This document shows, one piece after another, positions 36,412 to 50,927 of a stretch of DNA of 64,000 bases. The DNA is from Elysia crispata (taxonomy: Eukaryota > Mollusca > Gastropoda > Plakobranchidae), in assembly GCA_033675545.1 (NCBI GenBank), contig JAWDGP010005317.1, positions 278,501 through 342,500 of the forward strand, in the 5' to 3' direction. The translations under genes and the position numbers were made by a program. Within the stretch, counting starts at the first letter, position 1, and every line of letters starts with the position of its first letter. Below the pieces are notes generated by a model. The model searched no databases, was not told the origin of the DNA, and saw only the letters and a list, made by a program, of their open reading frames with translations.

Positions 36412-36677
36412 TACTATTAGATATACATGGAAGGACGGATGGAAAATATTTCAGAGGTAAAATAATGGCGAGAGAGTATAATAGTTGAAAGATTGGTTTG
36501 GTTCCGAATGCAGGTGAGGGGTGGGGGAGAAAGCATAATCACAACAATACCCCTTACTTCCAATTAGGGCGATACTTTATAAAAACAAGATTATGACAAG
36601 TGCCACCTACAAACTGAAACCCGAACAACCCTGCACCCCTCCTTCAGCCAGTCTGACGATTAGTCAGTCTGTCTGCC

Positions 36678-36781
36678 TTCTTCTTCTTCTTCTTCTTCTT
36701 CTTCTTCTTCTTCTTCTTCTTCTTCTTCTTCTTCTTCTTCTTCTTCTTCTTCTTCTTCTTCTTCTTCTTCTTCTTCTTCTT
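36678..36781. repeat. (CTT)n microsatellite
   Basis: About 34 uninterrupted CTT units, ending some 25 bp before the candidate start codon at 36807. Confidence 0.95.
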
Positions 36782-36806
36782 TCTCTCACTCTCCCTCACT
36801 CTAACC

Positions 36807-36894
36807 ATGCCTGTTCCCAAGAGGCGGACCCAGTCCACGGTAGACCAATGTAAACATGCCAGGAAGCTGCTGGGATCAGTGCTACCTTTTAAAG
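36807..36894 (+). CDS. Candidate orphan first exon, product unknown
   Basis: ATG in a fair context (AACCATGCC) opens a frame MPVPKRRTQSTVDQCKHARKLLGSVLPFK ended by a consensus donor, AAAG then GTGAGT, at 36895. The GC content is above that of the surroundings. The MxVPKRRT start recalls ribosomal protein bL32, but the rest does not follow that family, so I make no assignment. No partner exon was found downstream. Confidence 0.35.
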
Positions 36895-37257
36895 GTGAGT
36901 GCCTGAGTGCTTAATCTTTCAAACCAACAATGGCTGAATACCGTGCGGTGCGGTACTTTTCCTTTTTCACTCTCTAGAGACCTTATCTTTGCATTGTCTC
37001 TATTTCTCTGATTGTCTTTCTGTATTCTTGTCTGTCTGTCTGTCTGTCTATCTCTCTTTCAGGTTCTGTAATTTTTTTTTTTTTTTTGCTTCCTCTCTCA
37101 CATTGCCTATTCTCTTTTCCAACCTGCCTGTCTATTCGTAAGTTCCAATAAGTTCATTTTTGTAGTTTCCCTTTTTTTTCTTTTTCTTTACCTTTTTTTT
37201 TTCAAATGTCCATCCACTATTTCTTTATTTTACCTTTTCTCTCCTCACCTCCTTCCC

Positions 37258-37334
<77 letters not shown>
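37258..37334. repeat. (CT)n microsatellite
   Basis: About 75 bp of uninterrupted TC. Confidence 0.95.
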
Positions 37335-37337
<3 letters not shown>

Positions 37338-37444
37338 CTATTTGTAAACCATGATTTTACATTTTTAGTTCCTTTTTCTCATGTTGAAAAAGTAATTCTC
37401 TAACATTGCATATTACCTTCCTTCTTGTCTGTAACCTCTTTTCA

Positions 37445-37501
37445 CCCCCCCCCCCCCTTTTTTTTTTCCACACACACACACACACACACCTTTTTTTTTT
37501 C
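37445..37501. repeat. C-run, T-run and short (CA)n
   Basis: A C-run, a T-run and about nine CA units lie back to back in a simple-sequence stretch. Confidence 0.85.
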
Positions 37502-37636
37502 TTTTCCTCCACCTACCTAATAAACGCACTACTAATCTTTGAAATATAAGTAGATAAAGAAAAACCACCCCCCCCCACCCACATTTTTTCTGTTCTTCTC
37601 TTAACTTCTTCCCCAACCCCAAACCACTCATCTCAC

Positions 37637-37951
37637 CATGAGGTCTATTGAAACCGGACCTCGCAGTGGCTGAATGTCGAGTTCGATCCATGGTATATCT
37701 TGATCCCTTTTGGCCGTGGCTGCAACTTCCAGCCTTCCAGGCCCGTATAGATCTGGAACTTCGGACAAGCATTGCTTTTTAACGTCACTGCGCTCGGAGG
37801 CATGGCATTGTTTTGCTTCCTCACGCTGTCTCTTTTCTATTCTGGAAATGCTTTTATACCCTGACATGCCTGTACGCTTGGCACCGATATTATATTGCAG
37901 GCCCTTGGCACTGTCTTTGACAGAGCGGTTTTTTACATGATTGTTTGACAT
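37637..37951 (-). CDS. Candidate 105-codon exon, product unknown
   Basis: An open frame on the - strand starts with ATG at 37949-37951 and meets a consensus donor after CTCATG (GTGAGA beginning at 37636). The peptide is mixed and charged, with no low complexity: GAKRTGMSGYKSISRIEKRQ at residues 23-42, then SEVPDLYGPGRLEV and QDIPWIELDIQPLRGPVSID. Codon composition is clearly richer in G and C than the flanks. I do not recognise the family. No second exon was found toward lower coordinates, so it may be a fragment, a single-exon relic or chance. Confidence 0.4.
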
Positions 37952-38044
37952 CGAAATAATGTTGGCCTTTTGCAGTGTTTCTTTACCAGTTGGATTAAGA
38001 AAGAAGGTGAGTTTTTGAGCTTGTCAAGAAGTTCACTTGGGGAT

Positions 38045-38182
<138 letters not shown>

Positions 38183-41100
38183 CTCTCTCTGTCTCTCTCT
38201 CCTTCTCTCTTTCTTTTTGTTTCTCTCTTCCTCTCTTTATTTATCAGTTTCTTGCTTATCTTTTTATTTGTCTTTTCTCTATTTCTCTACTTTCTACATT
38301 ATCTGAATGTCTATTTGTCGATCTACCTATATACCTAACTAGCTATACATTTAAATGCATTTTATCTCTATTCCCCCTCTCATTGCGCTTTCGATTGCAT
38401 TAGAAAAAAAAAATGAAAAATGCCTTAAGTCAACGAATCACGAATTCAAATATCGGACTCAAGCAAAATATTTATGAGATGACTTATGTTTGCCTCACTT
38501 TTTGAAATCACGTCCCTTTGAAGGAACCCTATCATGTGACATAATTTTACAAAAGAATAAAATTCCTTAAATACTGTGACTGTAGGTAAAAAAAGAAAGG
38601 CTAATAGCAAAGTTGTCAGATTTTATATTGAATTTACATGTGCATTGCGTTTAAAGTTTGTGTTTCAATTATTAAGAAAAAGCAGAGTCAGTGTTATAAC
38701 TATATAACTATATTCTGATTTTCAAAAACACATCAAAACCTCATGTTCCGCTATTGTTTTAGTCTTAAGACTTTTATCTCTTACCGTGAAACAAAAGCCT
38801 AATGTGATAATATTTTAAAATAAGGAATACCAATTCTAATTTTATGCTCAAGTGGCAACATACTTTCTCTTTCACCTTAAATTCTAAGGGTCGAAAAAAA
38901 AAAAAAAATAAAGAATACGTTTTACAGGGCAATAAAACTAGTCAATAAAATTCAGGCAAATTCCAGAAAATGTTCTATAAGCTTTACTTCGATTGTAAGA
39001 TTAGTAGATTCGATAATGTCGTGAAGGGTAATATTTATTTATTGTTTACTGCTTGCCGAGCCCAGGATTCAACAGGATCGAGGCAGTTGTTGCAGCGACA
39101 AAGCTGTATGGTCTTGCGCAGGGAATAAAATAATGTTTGATTTCAATAATATCTGTTATAAGATTTATCGGAAACTAAGCAAGTTATCTAGTCGAGAGTA
39201 GTCTTATAATTTAAATAACCCAATTACTAGGTTAATATATCTATATGTAATATTTTACGATGTGCTTCCAAACAGTAGAGGCCGGTGCGCATTATGAAAG
39301 CTAACTTAAATCATGCAGATGGGGCAGTGGGAACAATCTATCCGTTACATACAGTAACACATGCAAAGATCATAATTTTGGTACTTTGACCAGTGCAAAC
39401 TTTTCAATTTCAAAACAATCTATTAGTTTAATGGTCCGCAAACACCCAGGAATACTTATGTCTATCGCTCAAGTGATGAGAGGCAATTGGACAGTAAATA
39501 ATGGATGAATATCTGGCACAGTAGACAAGGAGCAAGACACTCTCGGAGGTCAAATAGGGGATACAAACACCTGATACCATAGTGGGCGAGGCCTGGGTGT
39601 TTGGGGGAACTCGCTTTGTTACAATCCTCGATGTTGTCTGCCCATAATTATCTTTTTATTAAGATCATTAGATAGTTATTAATAGTTTTGATGATTTGCA
39701 TCCAATAAGATTAGTCTACTCTCAGAGTAGACATTGAGCTTCAACCACATAAAATGTCGGGCCTTTTTAAGCCTCCGTCATGCCAAAGATCTAGATGTAG
39801 CTCAGTTTTAGATATCCTAGTCATTTTCTTCTCAAGATCGATCATTAGATTTTTAAAAATATTTTTTTTTAATTATCTGAATCCAGTAAAATCGCCCTTG
39901 TTTTAATAACATTCTGAAGGGAATAGTTATTTCCTTCCTTTCTTTCTTCCATCTTTTTTCCTGTTTATATCCCAAACGAACAAGACATGCAACGCCTGGT
40001 TTTGTCCATAGCGCAGACACAGATCATAAGGTACAGAAAAATCTCAAACTTTTTTAAGCCAACCTTCGGCCCAAAAATATAGCTGTATTTTATAGATTCT
40101 AAAGCCATAATTACAACAAAAAGATAAGATTTGTGCTCTCGCCCAGGTGTTCCGCACTCCAGGTTAGAGCACTGCTGGTCGATCTGTCTCTCGTGGCCGG
40201 GTCATCATAAATATCCGTGAAAGTCATTTTACGTTGACACTAACAATTGTCGACAGAATCAATTTTTAGACCCTGACTTCCTATGCGACTCGACTATCTC
40301 AAAGTCTTTGATGGGTCATCGACTTCTTATAGTAGCATTCTATTCAATTTCTCCTTAGACACCACTCAACTATAAAATAAGGTGGACGCCAGAAGGAACT
40401 TAAGAGTATCAAGAGATTCAGATCGATTTTGATTTTCTTTCTTTCTTTCTTTTTTATTTTTTTTTTATTAAGCAAAATATGAGTTATATTTTTCTTTCTC
40501 TCTAGCCTTTTCTTTTAAAGTTTAAATCTCTTGTTTTGCTGCTTCACGATTGTGACAAGATGACCCAACTGAAGTAGTGAAGCGTTAAAGACACTTGGAT
40601 TACGCCGCAAGCCTTTCTATTCTAGTTTCTGAGCATACCAGGCTCTAATGAATTATTAAAGTCCCACCCAAACTACAAATTACTACGCATTTAGGTTATA
40701 ACCTGTTCCTCTTCAACGATCAGTCTAGGAGACCAATTACGACGTTACCTAAAACTCTCTGCTTTCACCGACGATAAACAAAGGGCTGTTCAGAAATCTT
40801 AACAACCACTCCTTGTCCGCTATTATTACTAGTAAGTTACCAATCAGATCAAGTGGTACTGCTCGAAGCACAAACTTAACACGCCACTTAACTTATGGGT
40901 TCAACGGTTGTACCGCAATTCTCGCATTTACAAACACAACCTACATAATTATTTTGAAAACTGAATTTTGCTTTAGTAGTTTGCCAGATAGGAAAAATTT
41001 TGATCGATACGTTTTTTATTGATTGAAAAGAAAAAAAATCGATTGTTGTATTATACCGGTTTAAACTGCGTGGCTAAACTTTTGTACTTTTATAATTTTA

Positions 41101-41442
41101 TTTCTTTCAGTGGATAAAGAATTCCTGATTTTTTACATCGACTCTTTCATAAATGACAAGCTGATCGGTTGAAAAGATTGCCATAGAAGTAAATATGAAA
41201 TTAAGAGTCGGCTTTCCTTGGTAAATGAAAAGTTAAACAAACAAGCGAGAGAAAAAAAATGTAAAGGGGTCTTTTAAAGCCCAATCTCTTTAGATAACAA
41301 TAAGTTATTTATAAGTGTTTTTCCCCTTTAAATCCTCTCTTTCTTTGTCATTTATGTCTTGTGTCTCTGTCTCTTTCCCTCTCGCTGTCCCTCGCTACGC
41401 CTGGCTCTGCCTGTCTCATTCTCTTTCTCCCCACTGTGGTTG

Positions 41443-41558
<116 letters not shown>

Positions 41559-44500
41559 AAATTTCTCTGTGTATCTCCCTGTTTCTTTCCCTTTCGCTCT
41601 CTGTCTATGTCTTTCTCTCTTCATCTATCTGGTGCGTCTTCATTTTCTCACCATCGGTTGTATCTTTCACTCTTTCTTCTTTTCTCCGCTTTAACTTGCC
41701 CCTACCCTATAACGGTTCTCCTTTTATTCTATAAAATCAGTATTGAAATCATGATTCAGGGAGAGAAAAACGTTGAGATAAAAGTCTATGAAGATAAAAT
41801 CTCTTCCGATCTTTCAAAAAGGTTCCTTAAACCTCGATCGTTTTCATGTTATTAGTTTGAGCTATTACACAGAAAGTACACAGAACTATTTGATTTATGT
41901 AAAAGATTCTGAAAGATAAGACTGTCTGATGCCTCTTCAGGCGTGAAGATACAGCTCAAAAGTTACCAACAAATTATAAACTATTTGAAGCTTTCATTGA
42001 TCTTGAAAATCAAGCGTGGTCATTGTATGAAATACACTGCATTTAATAAAAATCAATCGTGTGTGGAAGAAAGATCAAAGGCCCTGTCTTGGAAGATAAA
42101 ATGTTTAATGCAGCTTCTACAGAACTCCTCCACATGTGAATAATTATGTTGTTTAAGTGTCGAGGGCAAGTTCAGAATATTCATCAATAACGAATTTCCT
42201 GTCCTTTAACCAAGGTAAGGCTGGAGTTAACGTCTTCAGGCGTTTAAAACTCAATACCATTATTATGAAATTCAGGTGGCTTTTACTTTTTTTGTGTTTT
42301 TTTTTTTTGTTTGTTTTAATTTACAATTTAAGAATGATTTAACGTGCTAGTTTAGTAGAGTTAGGCACTGAGCTTAAGGACATGAGAGCTGGTAAGGGTT
42401 TTTTGAAGATAATTCTCTCTTTATTTGTCTTGGGTGATAACATTTGATGTCAGAGAAAGATATCTGTTAGTAAGTCCAGTGTTCACTTGCCCAACGACTA
42501 CAACAGTGCGAGTTAAAACCTTATTATGAGTTGATTAAGGCGAACTAGTCAGTATTTTCTCGGAACACTTTTTTATGTTAAAATACGAAACATTAACACC
42601 AAAGCACGATAGATCATTTCGCTGTCTGAAGAGTAGGCTGTCTTATATGTCGAAGACGTTGGCTTAAAAATAATAGTTTTAAAACTGACAAGAAATTTTT
42701 TTAAAAATCTAAAAACCAGCTCATCGGCGGAGTAAAATCAACATAAAACACAACTACAAGGTCAGAGAGGTAAGGAGACTGTATTTCGAGGCTTTCACAC
42801 TCAACATAGAAGTTTTTAATTCTATATTCCTGGCAGTTTTTGTTGATTTTACTTAGGTCAGAGAGCAATAATTGTCACTGGTAATGAACTTTGTGGGTGT
42901 TTCCAACATGCGCTCAAATGAAGTGTAGATTAGTGCAGTATTATAATAGGGAAGGGATGTGTGGTTTGTTTAAATAACTTTTTTTTTTTGCTTTATCTCT
43001 GTTGGAAAAACTTTGAGGTTAGGTTTTTTAAATTATTTATGCTTTATATATAAATTAAATTACGGCCATTTATTGTTTTCTCAACATGGTAGTCTTAAAG
43101 ATCGTTGAAATGTTTCGCGTAGTTTTCCTTTCTTATTAAACTTTAACTAAAGTTTATTCCCACAATCACGGCTGTTAATCTCAAATTCGACCAATCCCTA
43201 GCATAGGCCAATAATGGCCGGTATAAATAAATGCGTAGGAACTTTACAATGTGTTGTATTCCCTGCCAAAATCATTGGATTGCGATCGTTAGAAAGTTAC
43301 TTTACATAGCCCCATAATAAGCAATATTTTTACACGTCCCTTGTTCATTTATGTCTTTGAAAAACATTATAAATGTCACCACCAAACAAAAAGAAGAATT
43401 ATATTTTAAAGTGCAGTTATGTCAGTAATGTTTGCACTACATTTTATCCAATTGTATCGAAACTGGAATGAAGTTTCCCCCCTCCTCCACCCACAAAGCA
43501 ATAACTAACCCAGAAAGAGTTCTAATAAGTATTCTGTGATTAGAATAATAATCGGCTAATTTTTTTTTACAAATCAAACTCTATTCATATATTCTTTAAA
43601 TCTTTCTTTTCACTCAGGTTTAAGTAAATGCCCAGCTATGGATTTGCGCAAAGTAATGCAGCGTAAGGCATTCTTTGTCGGAATTCATAGCTTTTCTAAT
43701 TAGCGTTTCAATTAATCTTAAACAAGATTTGGAAAGTACAGAGTTGACTGATTTTCCATGATGCTAGTTCGAACTCCATAATCAAAATTCCAAAGCGATG
43801 ATGCCACAGAGAAGAAGAAAGAGTTATCTATATTGTAAAAGGCAACTTTGATTTCTTTCTGTGCTATCTCCTCCATAACCACTCAATGTACAGTGATGAA
43901 GTTTACTGAATTTAAATCTGTCGAGATCAGTGTCCCACGCGGTACAAGAAAATTAAAGAAAAGTTTTGGAATTAGGCTAAAAAATGCATATGAAAGTTCA
44001 TTAGATATTTATTGTAATTAATTCATCAAAATTTTTTGCCAAACTTGTTATGATAACCCAAATAACATTTGCAAGACTGTTCGCTGCGGTTTACAATTTT
44101 CAAAACGGGTGGCGTTTTTTAAACAAATTATTATCATTCTATAAAATTATTAATATATATATATATAAACATGTCTTTATGAAAAACTGGAAAAATTTAA
44201 AAAAATTAAATGAAATTTGACCGACTATAGCGTAAAGTCAAAAGTATCATGGAAACATTGTCGCCTTTTCTTCCGGGCCGGCGGTTGCGAACGTAAACAC
44301 CCCTTCTGCTTCTTATGCAAACATTTCGCACATCTATACTTCGACCAGATCGACTTATTGTCAAAAAGGAACCATATAAACATTTATGTTAGGCTATTTT
44401 ATTAACTTGCCACTTTAAGTTTGTCTTGCATGAGTTATACAGATTGTGACTAGTTCTAGATCTAGAATAATTATAAGCTTTAGCAATCCAGAGTAACCCA

Positions 44501-44816
44501 ATCAATTCACAAAAATCAGAGCCCTGATTTTTTTCTCAGTATTACTGTCTGAGTAGTTGTACTCACTTTGTTTTGGAGGGCACTTCAGGTCGAGCAATAT
44601 ATTTGTCTGTAATGGGTACAGATGTAATGGTCTTCAGCACCACATTATGGTCTAGTGGACAGATAGACTGAAAAGAGAGATGCCCAAGATTGTACCCAGA
44701 TTTATTTTACTTACTTTGCTTGAGATTTCTCCTTCATTTAAATAATGTCTCATGAAACCTTGAGAAGAATTCCAATGTACCAAGGTTCTTTATATTTTGA
44801 AACTAGACTATGAATG

Positions 44817-45020
44817 GCTCTGGAGGAGATATATAGCTGTGATTGTAAAGTTTGCTTTTTTTAACTTAGTTGCATAAATCTGGAGGAGTTATATCTGATA
44901 TTGTTGTAAAAATTCTATATGTTCATTCTTGTAAAGTTTTCTTTTCTTCGAACAGTTGTTTGGCTCTGGAGGATAATAGACTGTTATTGTTTGTGAAGTT
45001 TGCATTTCTTCAATGTAGAT
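44817..45020. repeat. Three degenerate tandem units (TCTGGAGGA...)
   Basis: Three units each starting TCTGGAGGA (near 44818, 44879 and 44964) contain TTGTAAAGTTTxCTTTT or a close relative. They are about 61-85 bp long and diverged. Confidence 0.6.
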
Positions 45021-45932
45021 GTCTTCCCCACCTGTTCATTTGCTTGTAGCAAATAAATCCGCCCCTTTCAATGTATTGCAACTTTTTTCTGTTAGGCAAG
45101 TTTTGATAATGGCTTCGTTTCTATACTGCGTTATAGTCGAATCATTGTCAAATCGAGGTAAAAATCGGGCTCAAACAAAAATTTCCTGCCCCCTAGCATA
45201 ATCCCTTTTTTACTTTTTCCTTCTTTTATACCGGCACTTATCAATTTGTTTTTAAAATCGAAAAAATGATTCTTTGTAATTTAAGCTCGAATTAAATTCA
45301 ATTAAATTAGCTCCTGACCATCCTCAAACTTCCGGGTCACGTGGCTAAAGTGTCGCCATCAATAAGCAAATGGTACACAACTTAACTGGTGACCTCTTTA
45401 TTCTTTAAATCCTCTCAAACACAGTTTTGTTTCCTGTGCGGTTGTTAAAAATAAAATCTGCGTGAATTTACATTTAACTTGTACGGGATTTCTACTATAC
45501 TAAAAACTATAACTGATATGACAAAATCTGACCTGCGCCATTTCGGGTCCAAAGTACATGCCAGACTTTTTAACCTCTACGGACAGATAACTTTCTATTT
45601 GTTTTTACATTTTGGCAAAAATATAGATATGCTTGATCCAAAATATGCTCATGCACTTTCAAAATGGAATCACCAAATACAAACACACCCCTCCATAAAT
45701 GATAATAATATTATCGCATATCAGTTTTCGCGATCCCCGACAAATCCATCGATTTTCTCAAGCATTTAAAACAGTCCACCCAGTTTTTCACTAAGTGATA
45801 TATGAGGACTGACTGGTATATTCCGTAAAGCTATGGCACTGGTCTTGAGATAGATAGCAGTATTCTCGTGTTCCCAAGCTCTTTCAAACACAATGACAAG
45901 CCGACCTCTCTTAGAGTCGAGATAGGACTGAA

Positions 45933-45968
45933 GATTGTCTTATAGATTGTCTTACAGATTGTCTTATT
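45933..45968. repeat. Three 12-bp GATTGTCTTAxA units
   Basis: GATTGTCTTATA, GATTGTCTTACA and GATTGTCTTATT follow one another directly. Confidence 0.8.
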
Positions 45969-47097
45969 TGGAGTGCAGGGCCGAGACGTCATCGAGGATT
46001 TGAAGGGGTTTGTTATCAAACCGGTATATTTGCGGGATACGGCAGCATTGACGCGCAATGTTTTGACCAAGTCTACGGAATCTAACGTCCCCTAAGCCGC
46101 TCGAGCTGTCTCCACAAGAAGAGGTATGTTTGATGTTTGATCTATTCTTTACGCGCCTCAATACTTCAACTAGGAAGCGCCCTAGAGAGATTACGCGTGT
46201 GAAATTTGGATCGACAGGCCTGAAAGTTTGATTACGTTCAAGATTTCGCTCTGGTGGCTTCGGATTTATGTTAGTATCGGTATGATCTTTGTAAAATGTA
46301 GACCCATAAAAGAGCTAAAACCCACAGGTTTAGAAAGCAGTAAATGTGTTAGACTGAGAACGTGTAGAGTAAATGGAGTGAATATTCTTTTCGGTGGCTT
46401 TTTGAGCCCCAGTGATGATTTTTGTGTTCTTAATAAAAGAATTCACGTATCTTTCTTTGTGTGAGTAGATCTTAAATTATGCACACATTTTTGTTTGGGA
46501 AAGATGTGTATACATTTTAAACTTGATCAAATGAGAACCGAGAGGATGTAAGATTTATAAAATAAATTAAGGACTTAACAATCGGATAAAGCCTCATGAC
46601 TTTGTGTAAAGACTTTGAAAACATACGAAAGAAACAGACTTTTTTGGGGTCGGGGATCGGTGAGAGAGGTAGAGGGGTGGGGGTTGAGGGTAAGGCCGAG
46701 AGGATCAACAAGAAGAAATGCTTTTATAAATATGTACATGTGTTCATATCTCAGATTCATAAAGTGATTATCTGAAAAGAAAGCAAATACGGCGATAATA
46801 CTATAATAAGGGACTGAGGTAGCTTACAACTCTGTAATTCAGATGCAAAAAATGGAAAAATTAAAAGTTGCTAAAGAAAAATCCCTGTATTCCGTAAAAA
46901 AATATTGCTTTATGAACTTTTCACTTGTTAATCTGTATTACAATCTAAAGATAATTTTTTTTTAAATTCTTTTTGCTTCAAATAGCTATATTGGTCAAAG
47001 AATTTTATTGTTATAGATTTAATAATAAAAAAAATCAATATTCATTATATGGCCCTGAATCTCACTCTTTCTTCACCATTTTCACTTTCTCTCTGCC

Positions 47098-47232
<135 letters not shown>

Positions 47233-47424
47233 TATTCACTCTATTGCTCTGGGTTTCTGGTCTAAAAATGAACCAAGCCTATATAAAGTCTCTTTTGCGC
47301 TTTATTGGATTGGCTATATTATTTTATCTTAAAAAGAAGCCATACTTATTGTGAACAAACTAATAATAATTTTTTTTTTGAAAATGAAACTTAAAAAAAA
47401 AAATAAATAAATAATAAATAATAA

Positions 47425-47441
47425 TGCTAATAATAATAATG

Positions 47442-47532
<91 letters not shown>
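47425..47532. repeat. (AAT)n microsatellite
   Basis: More than 25 AAT units with single-base interruptions (AATG) near both ends. Confidence 0.95.
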
Positions 47533-48249
47533 CAATAATAAAATAATAAAAATACTACCGTCACTGTATTCTGGATAGGCTACACAATTAAACAATTCAA
47601 ACAAAACAAAAACTTTTTGATTTTAGTTTTTATGTCTCACATTACATACCGCTCAGGACTTTTTTTTATCTAAAAAAAAAAAATTAAATAAAAAAAAAAC
47701 TTCAGTATATGCAAATAGAAGGAACGCTTGTAAAATCTTTTAGATATGCAATAACCAGCAATGTAGCTGTCAAATCAAGGAAGCATATGGGGCATAGCTT
47801 TTCACAAAAATCAAGCGAATCCACGTTGTTTACACTTCACAAGTGGCAATTGGGGAATAAAAGTTACAGAATATCTATAGCTCAGCCCTCTTCAACTCAA
47901 AAAATTGTCAGTTAAAAATGAAAGCACGAAAAAAATACCACCCGAACTATAACTCCTTCTTAAGATTTATGCAGCTTTAAACGTCGAACTCCCATGCCCT
48001 GCAGAACAGATATAAAAATTATAAACCAAGCATGTTGGAGTCACGAAATTTCCTATGCCTAAATTAAGACTTAGCACCTTAATATTTGCGGCTTTATGCG
48101 GGTCAAAAAGTACTAAAGCTGATGGGCAGGGTAAAATTTGAAGCAGAAAATACGGACCTATAAAGTAATAGTCATTCCTTTTCAATCTAATTTACCTAAA
48201 TGAATTAGTTTTGACCAAGTACAGGAATAAAATAATAGTCATCTTTTTT

Positions 48250-48700
48250 CCCTTGCGTTCAAGGTGTCTATTTCTCATTTGATCCTCTTTCCTTTCAGCA
48301 TTGTTATTTCGATCTCTGTCCTTGCTTTTCGGTCTTTTAATTTGTTAAGCTACCGTACCTGCTTTCCTGATTACTTGAGTCAGTTTATCGATCTGATTGG
48401 TTCTAAGATTCACCCAGATAACACAACTTTTGTGAAGATCTCGAGTTCTGTGCGATTATTAGAGTCAACTGCAGCTGTTGTCTCCCACTAATCTTCCTGC
48501 AAATTGGATTATCAGATCCGGAGCTAAAATTGAAGTTGGTGATTCTATTAAAAATCGTCCTCTAAGTCTGTCTCAAAACCTCATGCGGTGGGATTTAAAA
48601 GTATTACAGTTGACAAGTTCGGATGTACACATGGTCGCACGGAATGGAATGAATTTAGCTTCGAGGTTAGATCGTGTTTTATTGCGCATATAGTCTGCCA
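48250..48700 (+). other. Open-frame patch of uncertain meaning
   Basis: Two overlapping open frames, ending near 48489 and 48693, cover 430 bp whose base composition is less AT-rich than the flanks. The second reads NLPANWIIRSGAKIEVGDSI and then NRPLSLSQNLMRWDLKVL. Neither has credible splice borders or a recognised domain. It may be decayed coding or mobile DNA, or chance. Confidence 0.2.
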
Positions 48701-50889
48701 TCGAAGTAAGCGAAGTTAGTTTGAATAGATCCGTACAAAATACTCCTTGGTATGGATGTTTCAGCTTATTTTATACATCATATCAGCAAATACCGATGTG
48801 ATAATAATAATTTGCGTTGTAGAAATTCATTATTACTTCAAACCTAACGTAATGAAAGATATTTGAAGATAGCAGTTTAAGACAGATATTTCAAATCCAA
48901 GTTCAGAAACTATACAAAAGAAATACCTGTATCAAAAATTTGTGCTGACTGATTAAAAACGAGATAAATATAAGGCTGAGTAACACAAAAAATACAAACA
49001 TTAATGCATTATTTTGAAATGTATTTTAAGTCTAATAAGTGAATAATATCTTAAACCTATAGAAATATTTATATTATTTTGGCTCCTATGAAGAAAAAAA
49101 GTTTATATTTCAGTGTCATGTCAATCGACTTTCACTGTGCATAGAATATCTATAGGTGAGCCGTGTTTTAAAAAAAAAATCCCCCCTTCCTCCCCCCCCC
49201 CCAAAAAAAAAAAAAAAAAAAAAATCACCGCCCTTTTTTTCCAAAAAAGAAAAACAATACAAGAAGACAATTTACACGTTACAATAAGTAGTCCCCGAAC
49301 ATTTAACTAACGTAGTACGGCTCGAAACCAATTCTTTATACTTTACCAGCAATTATAGTATCACAAGTGTGTTGAAAAGATTGAACAGCTTAGAACAATC
49401 CGGCTCAGAATAAGCATCTTGTGTTAAGATCGAAAATCATTATTTGGAGAAACATTTTCGGTGTGTCAGAGGTATTAAGCCCAGCCCTTACTGTTTTCAG
49501 ACTATTAAGAACAGTAATTAACATCTCAAATTTCCTCCTATTACTGTTGGACATAAAGATTAAGGCTTGATCGACGAGAGAATTTGTGAATGGATGAAGT
49601 AAATGAGTTTATGGACCCGAAGATTTGTAAAGTAGGACTGACATCATTTTAAGTTTAAATAAGTCTCTATCGAGACACGAAAGCTAGAAGAAATCAGGAA
49701 TGGACGCTCACAAGTTATGAAAATAGTAGTGAGGGATTTTTCAAGATGTAGCTGCAGTCTGAACAACCTCCTATTCTTTGGGTTTTTGTTCTGTACTTTT
49801 TTTTGGGGGGAAGTGAAAGATTTCCTTTGAAAAAGGGCAAAACATATTGGAGTTTATGTACTGCCAGCGAAGACCAATACATGTACTTCATGTTGCATTT
49901 TCGCTTTTTTTCCCCCCTTTATTTTTACTCTTTTCACTGGATCAAAAATTTCTCCTATTAAGGCGCGTCGGTTGTATAAGGAAATGTCCAACATCTGTTG
50001 GGCCCGCTTTATAAAATTAGCCACATATAGATTTTTTTTCTCTTTTTCCCAGTTTGTATTGGATTGTCAAGGAGTATACAGAATACCAAATTGTCATTGA
50101 ATTGTTGTGATTATGGAGTCGAACGAAATAAAATTAATGAAGAATATGTTATATTGTCAACAGTTCGGGTCGTGAAACAAAATTGTTTTCGCAGCCCTCC
50201 AATAGTCTCTGAGAGAATTTTACCACCTCGGATACACACACAAGAAAAAAGCCTAATTACTTATGTTATTTCCCCCCTACAATGGCGGATTGATTGCAAA
50301 GAGGACAGCCCACTTTCATGCATTTTGAAAAATGTAATTTTTCCCTCCTTACAATTAAGGCTTATAAAAGCTTTAAAAAACTCATATAAAAGAAAAACAA
50401 AACAATTCAATTTACAAAGATACGGGTCCTTTCTGATCAGATGCACATGTCTACACTGAAAGCTCAATTACCGCTGTTCTCCTACAGAGGAAACTCTACT
50501 CCTGTTATCCACACAGCTCTCTTGATGTTGCGTGTAGAAGTTCAAGGAAGATTGATCGCAAATCGATTGCGGCTAATACAAACATTTTGACGTTCCATGT
50601 AAACGGGAAACCCATAGCGTCTAAGTGCCAGTTATTTATAAGCGCTCGTTTCCAATCGAATGTACAATAATATGTTATATTCCAAGGTTTCAATTTGTAA
50701 ATTCCTAAATTCTGGGGGGAGGGGAGTTATAAACGTAATTGTTATTATTTTAGGTGATTCATAGTCTTATATTGCCTCATGCATATTAATGTTTGTTTGC
50801 AATTTATCAATTTATATTTTTTTAACTGTCTGTCTTGTGAAATGATATATTTCTTTTCCAAGTTTTACATATTCAAATGGTTTGGTTTG

Positions 50890-50895
50890 TTTTGT

Positions 50896-50927
<32 letters not shown>

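Larger units (their letters stand above)
33130..36806. other. Intergenic, microsatellite-rich
   Basis: No supported gene beyond the repeats listed separately; AT-rich non-coding DNA with runs of A and T. Confidence 0.5.

Noticed and set aside
36807-36894. Assignment of the MPVPKRRT frame to ribosomal protein bL32m
   Set aside because: Only the first few residues resemble that family; the rest does not fit and zinc-binding cysteines are not seen.
40138-40205. tRNA-like patch with GGTTAGAGCACTGCTGG
   Set aside because: The B box and acceptor stem are too poor for a tRNA and the layout is too weak even for a SINE call.
45979-46095. Possible terminal exon GRDVIEDLKGFVIKPVYLRD...
   Set aside because: The acceptor is weak, other frames on both strands are equally open here, and no homologue or upstream exon is apparent.
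50064-50459. 131-codon open frame
   Set aside because: AT-biased composition, no domain, no splice signals and an overlapping frame on the other strand.
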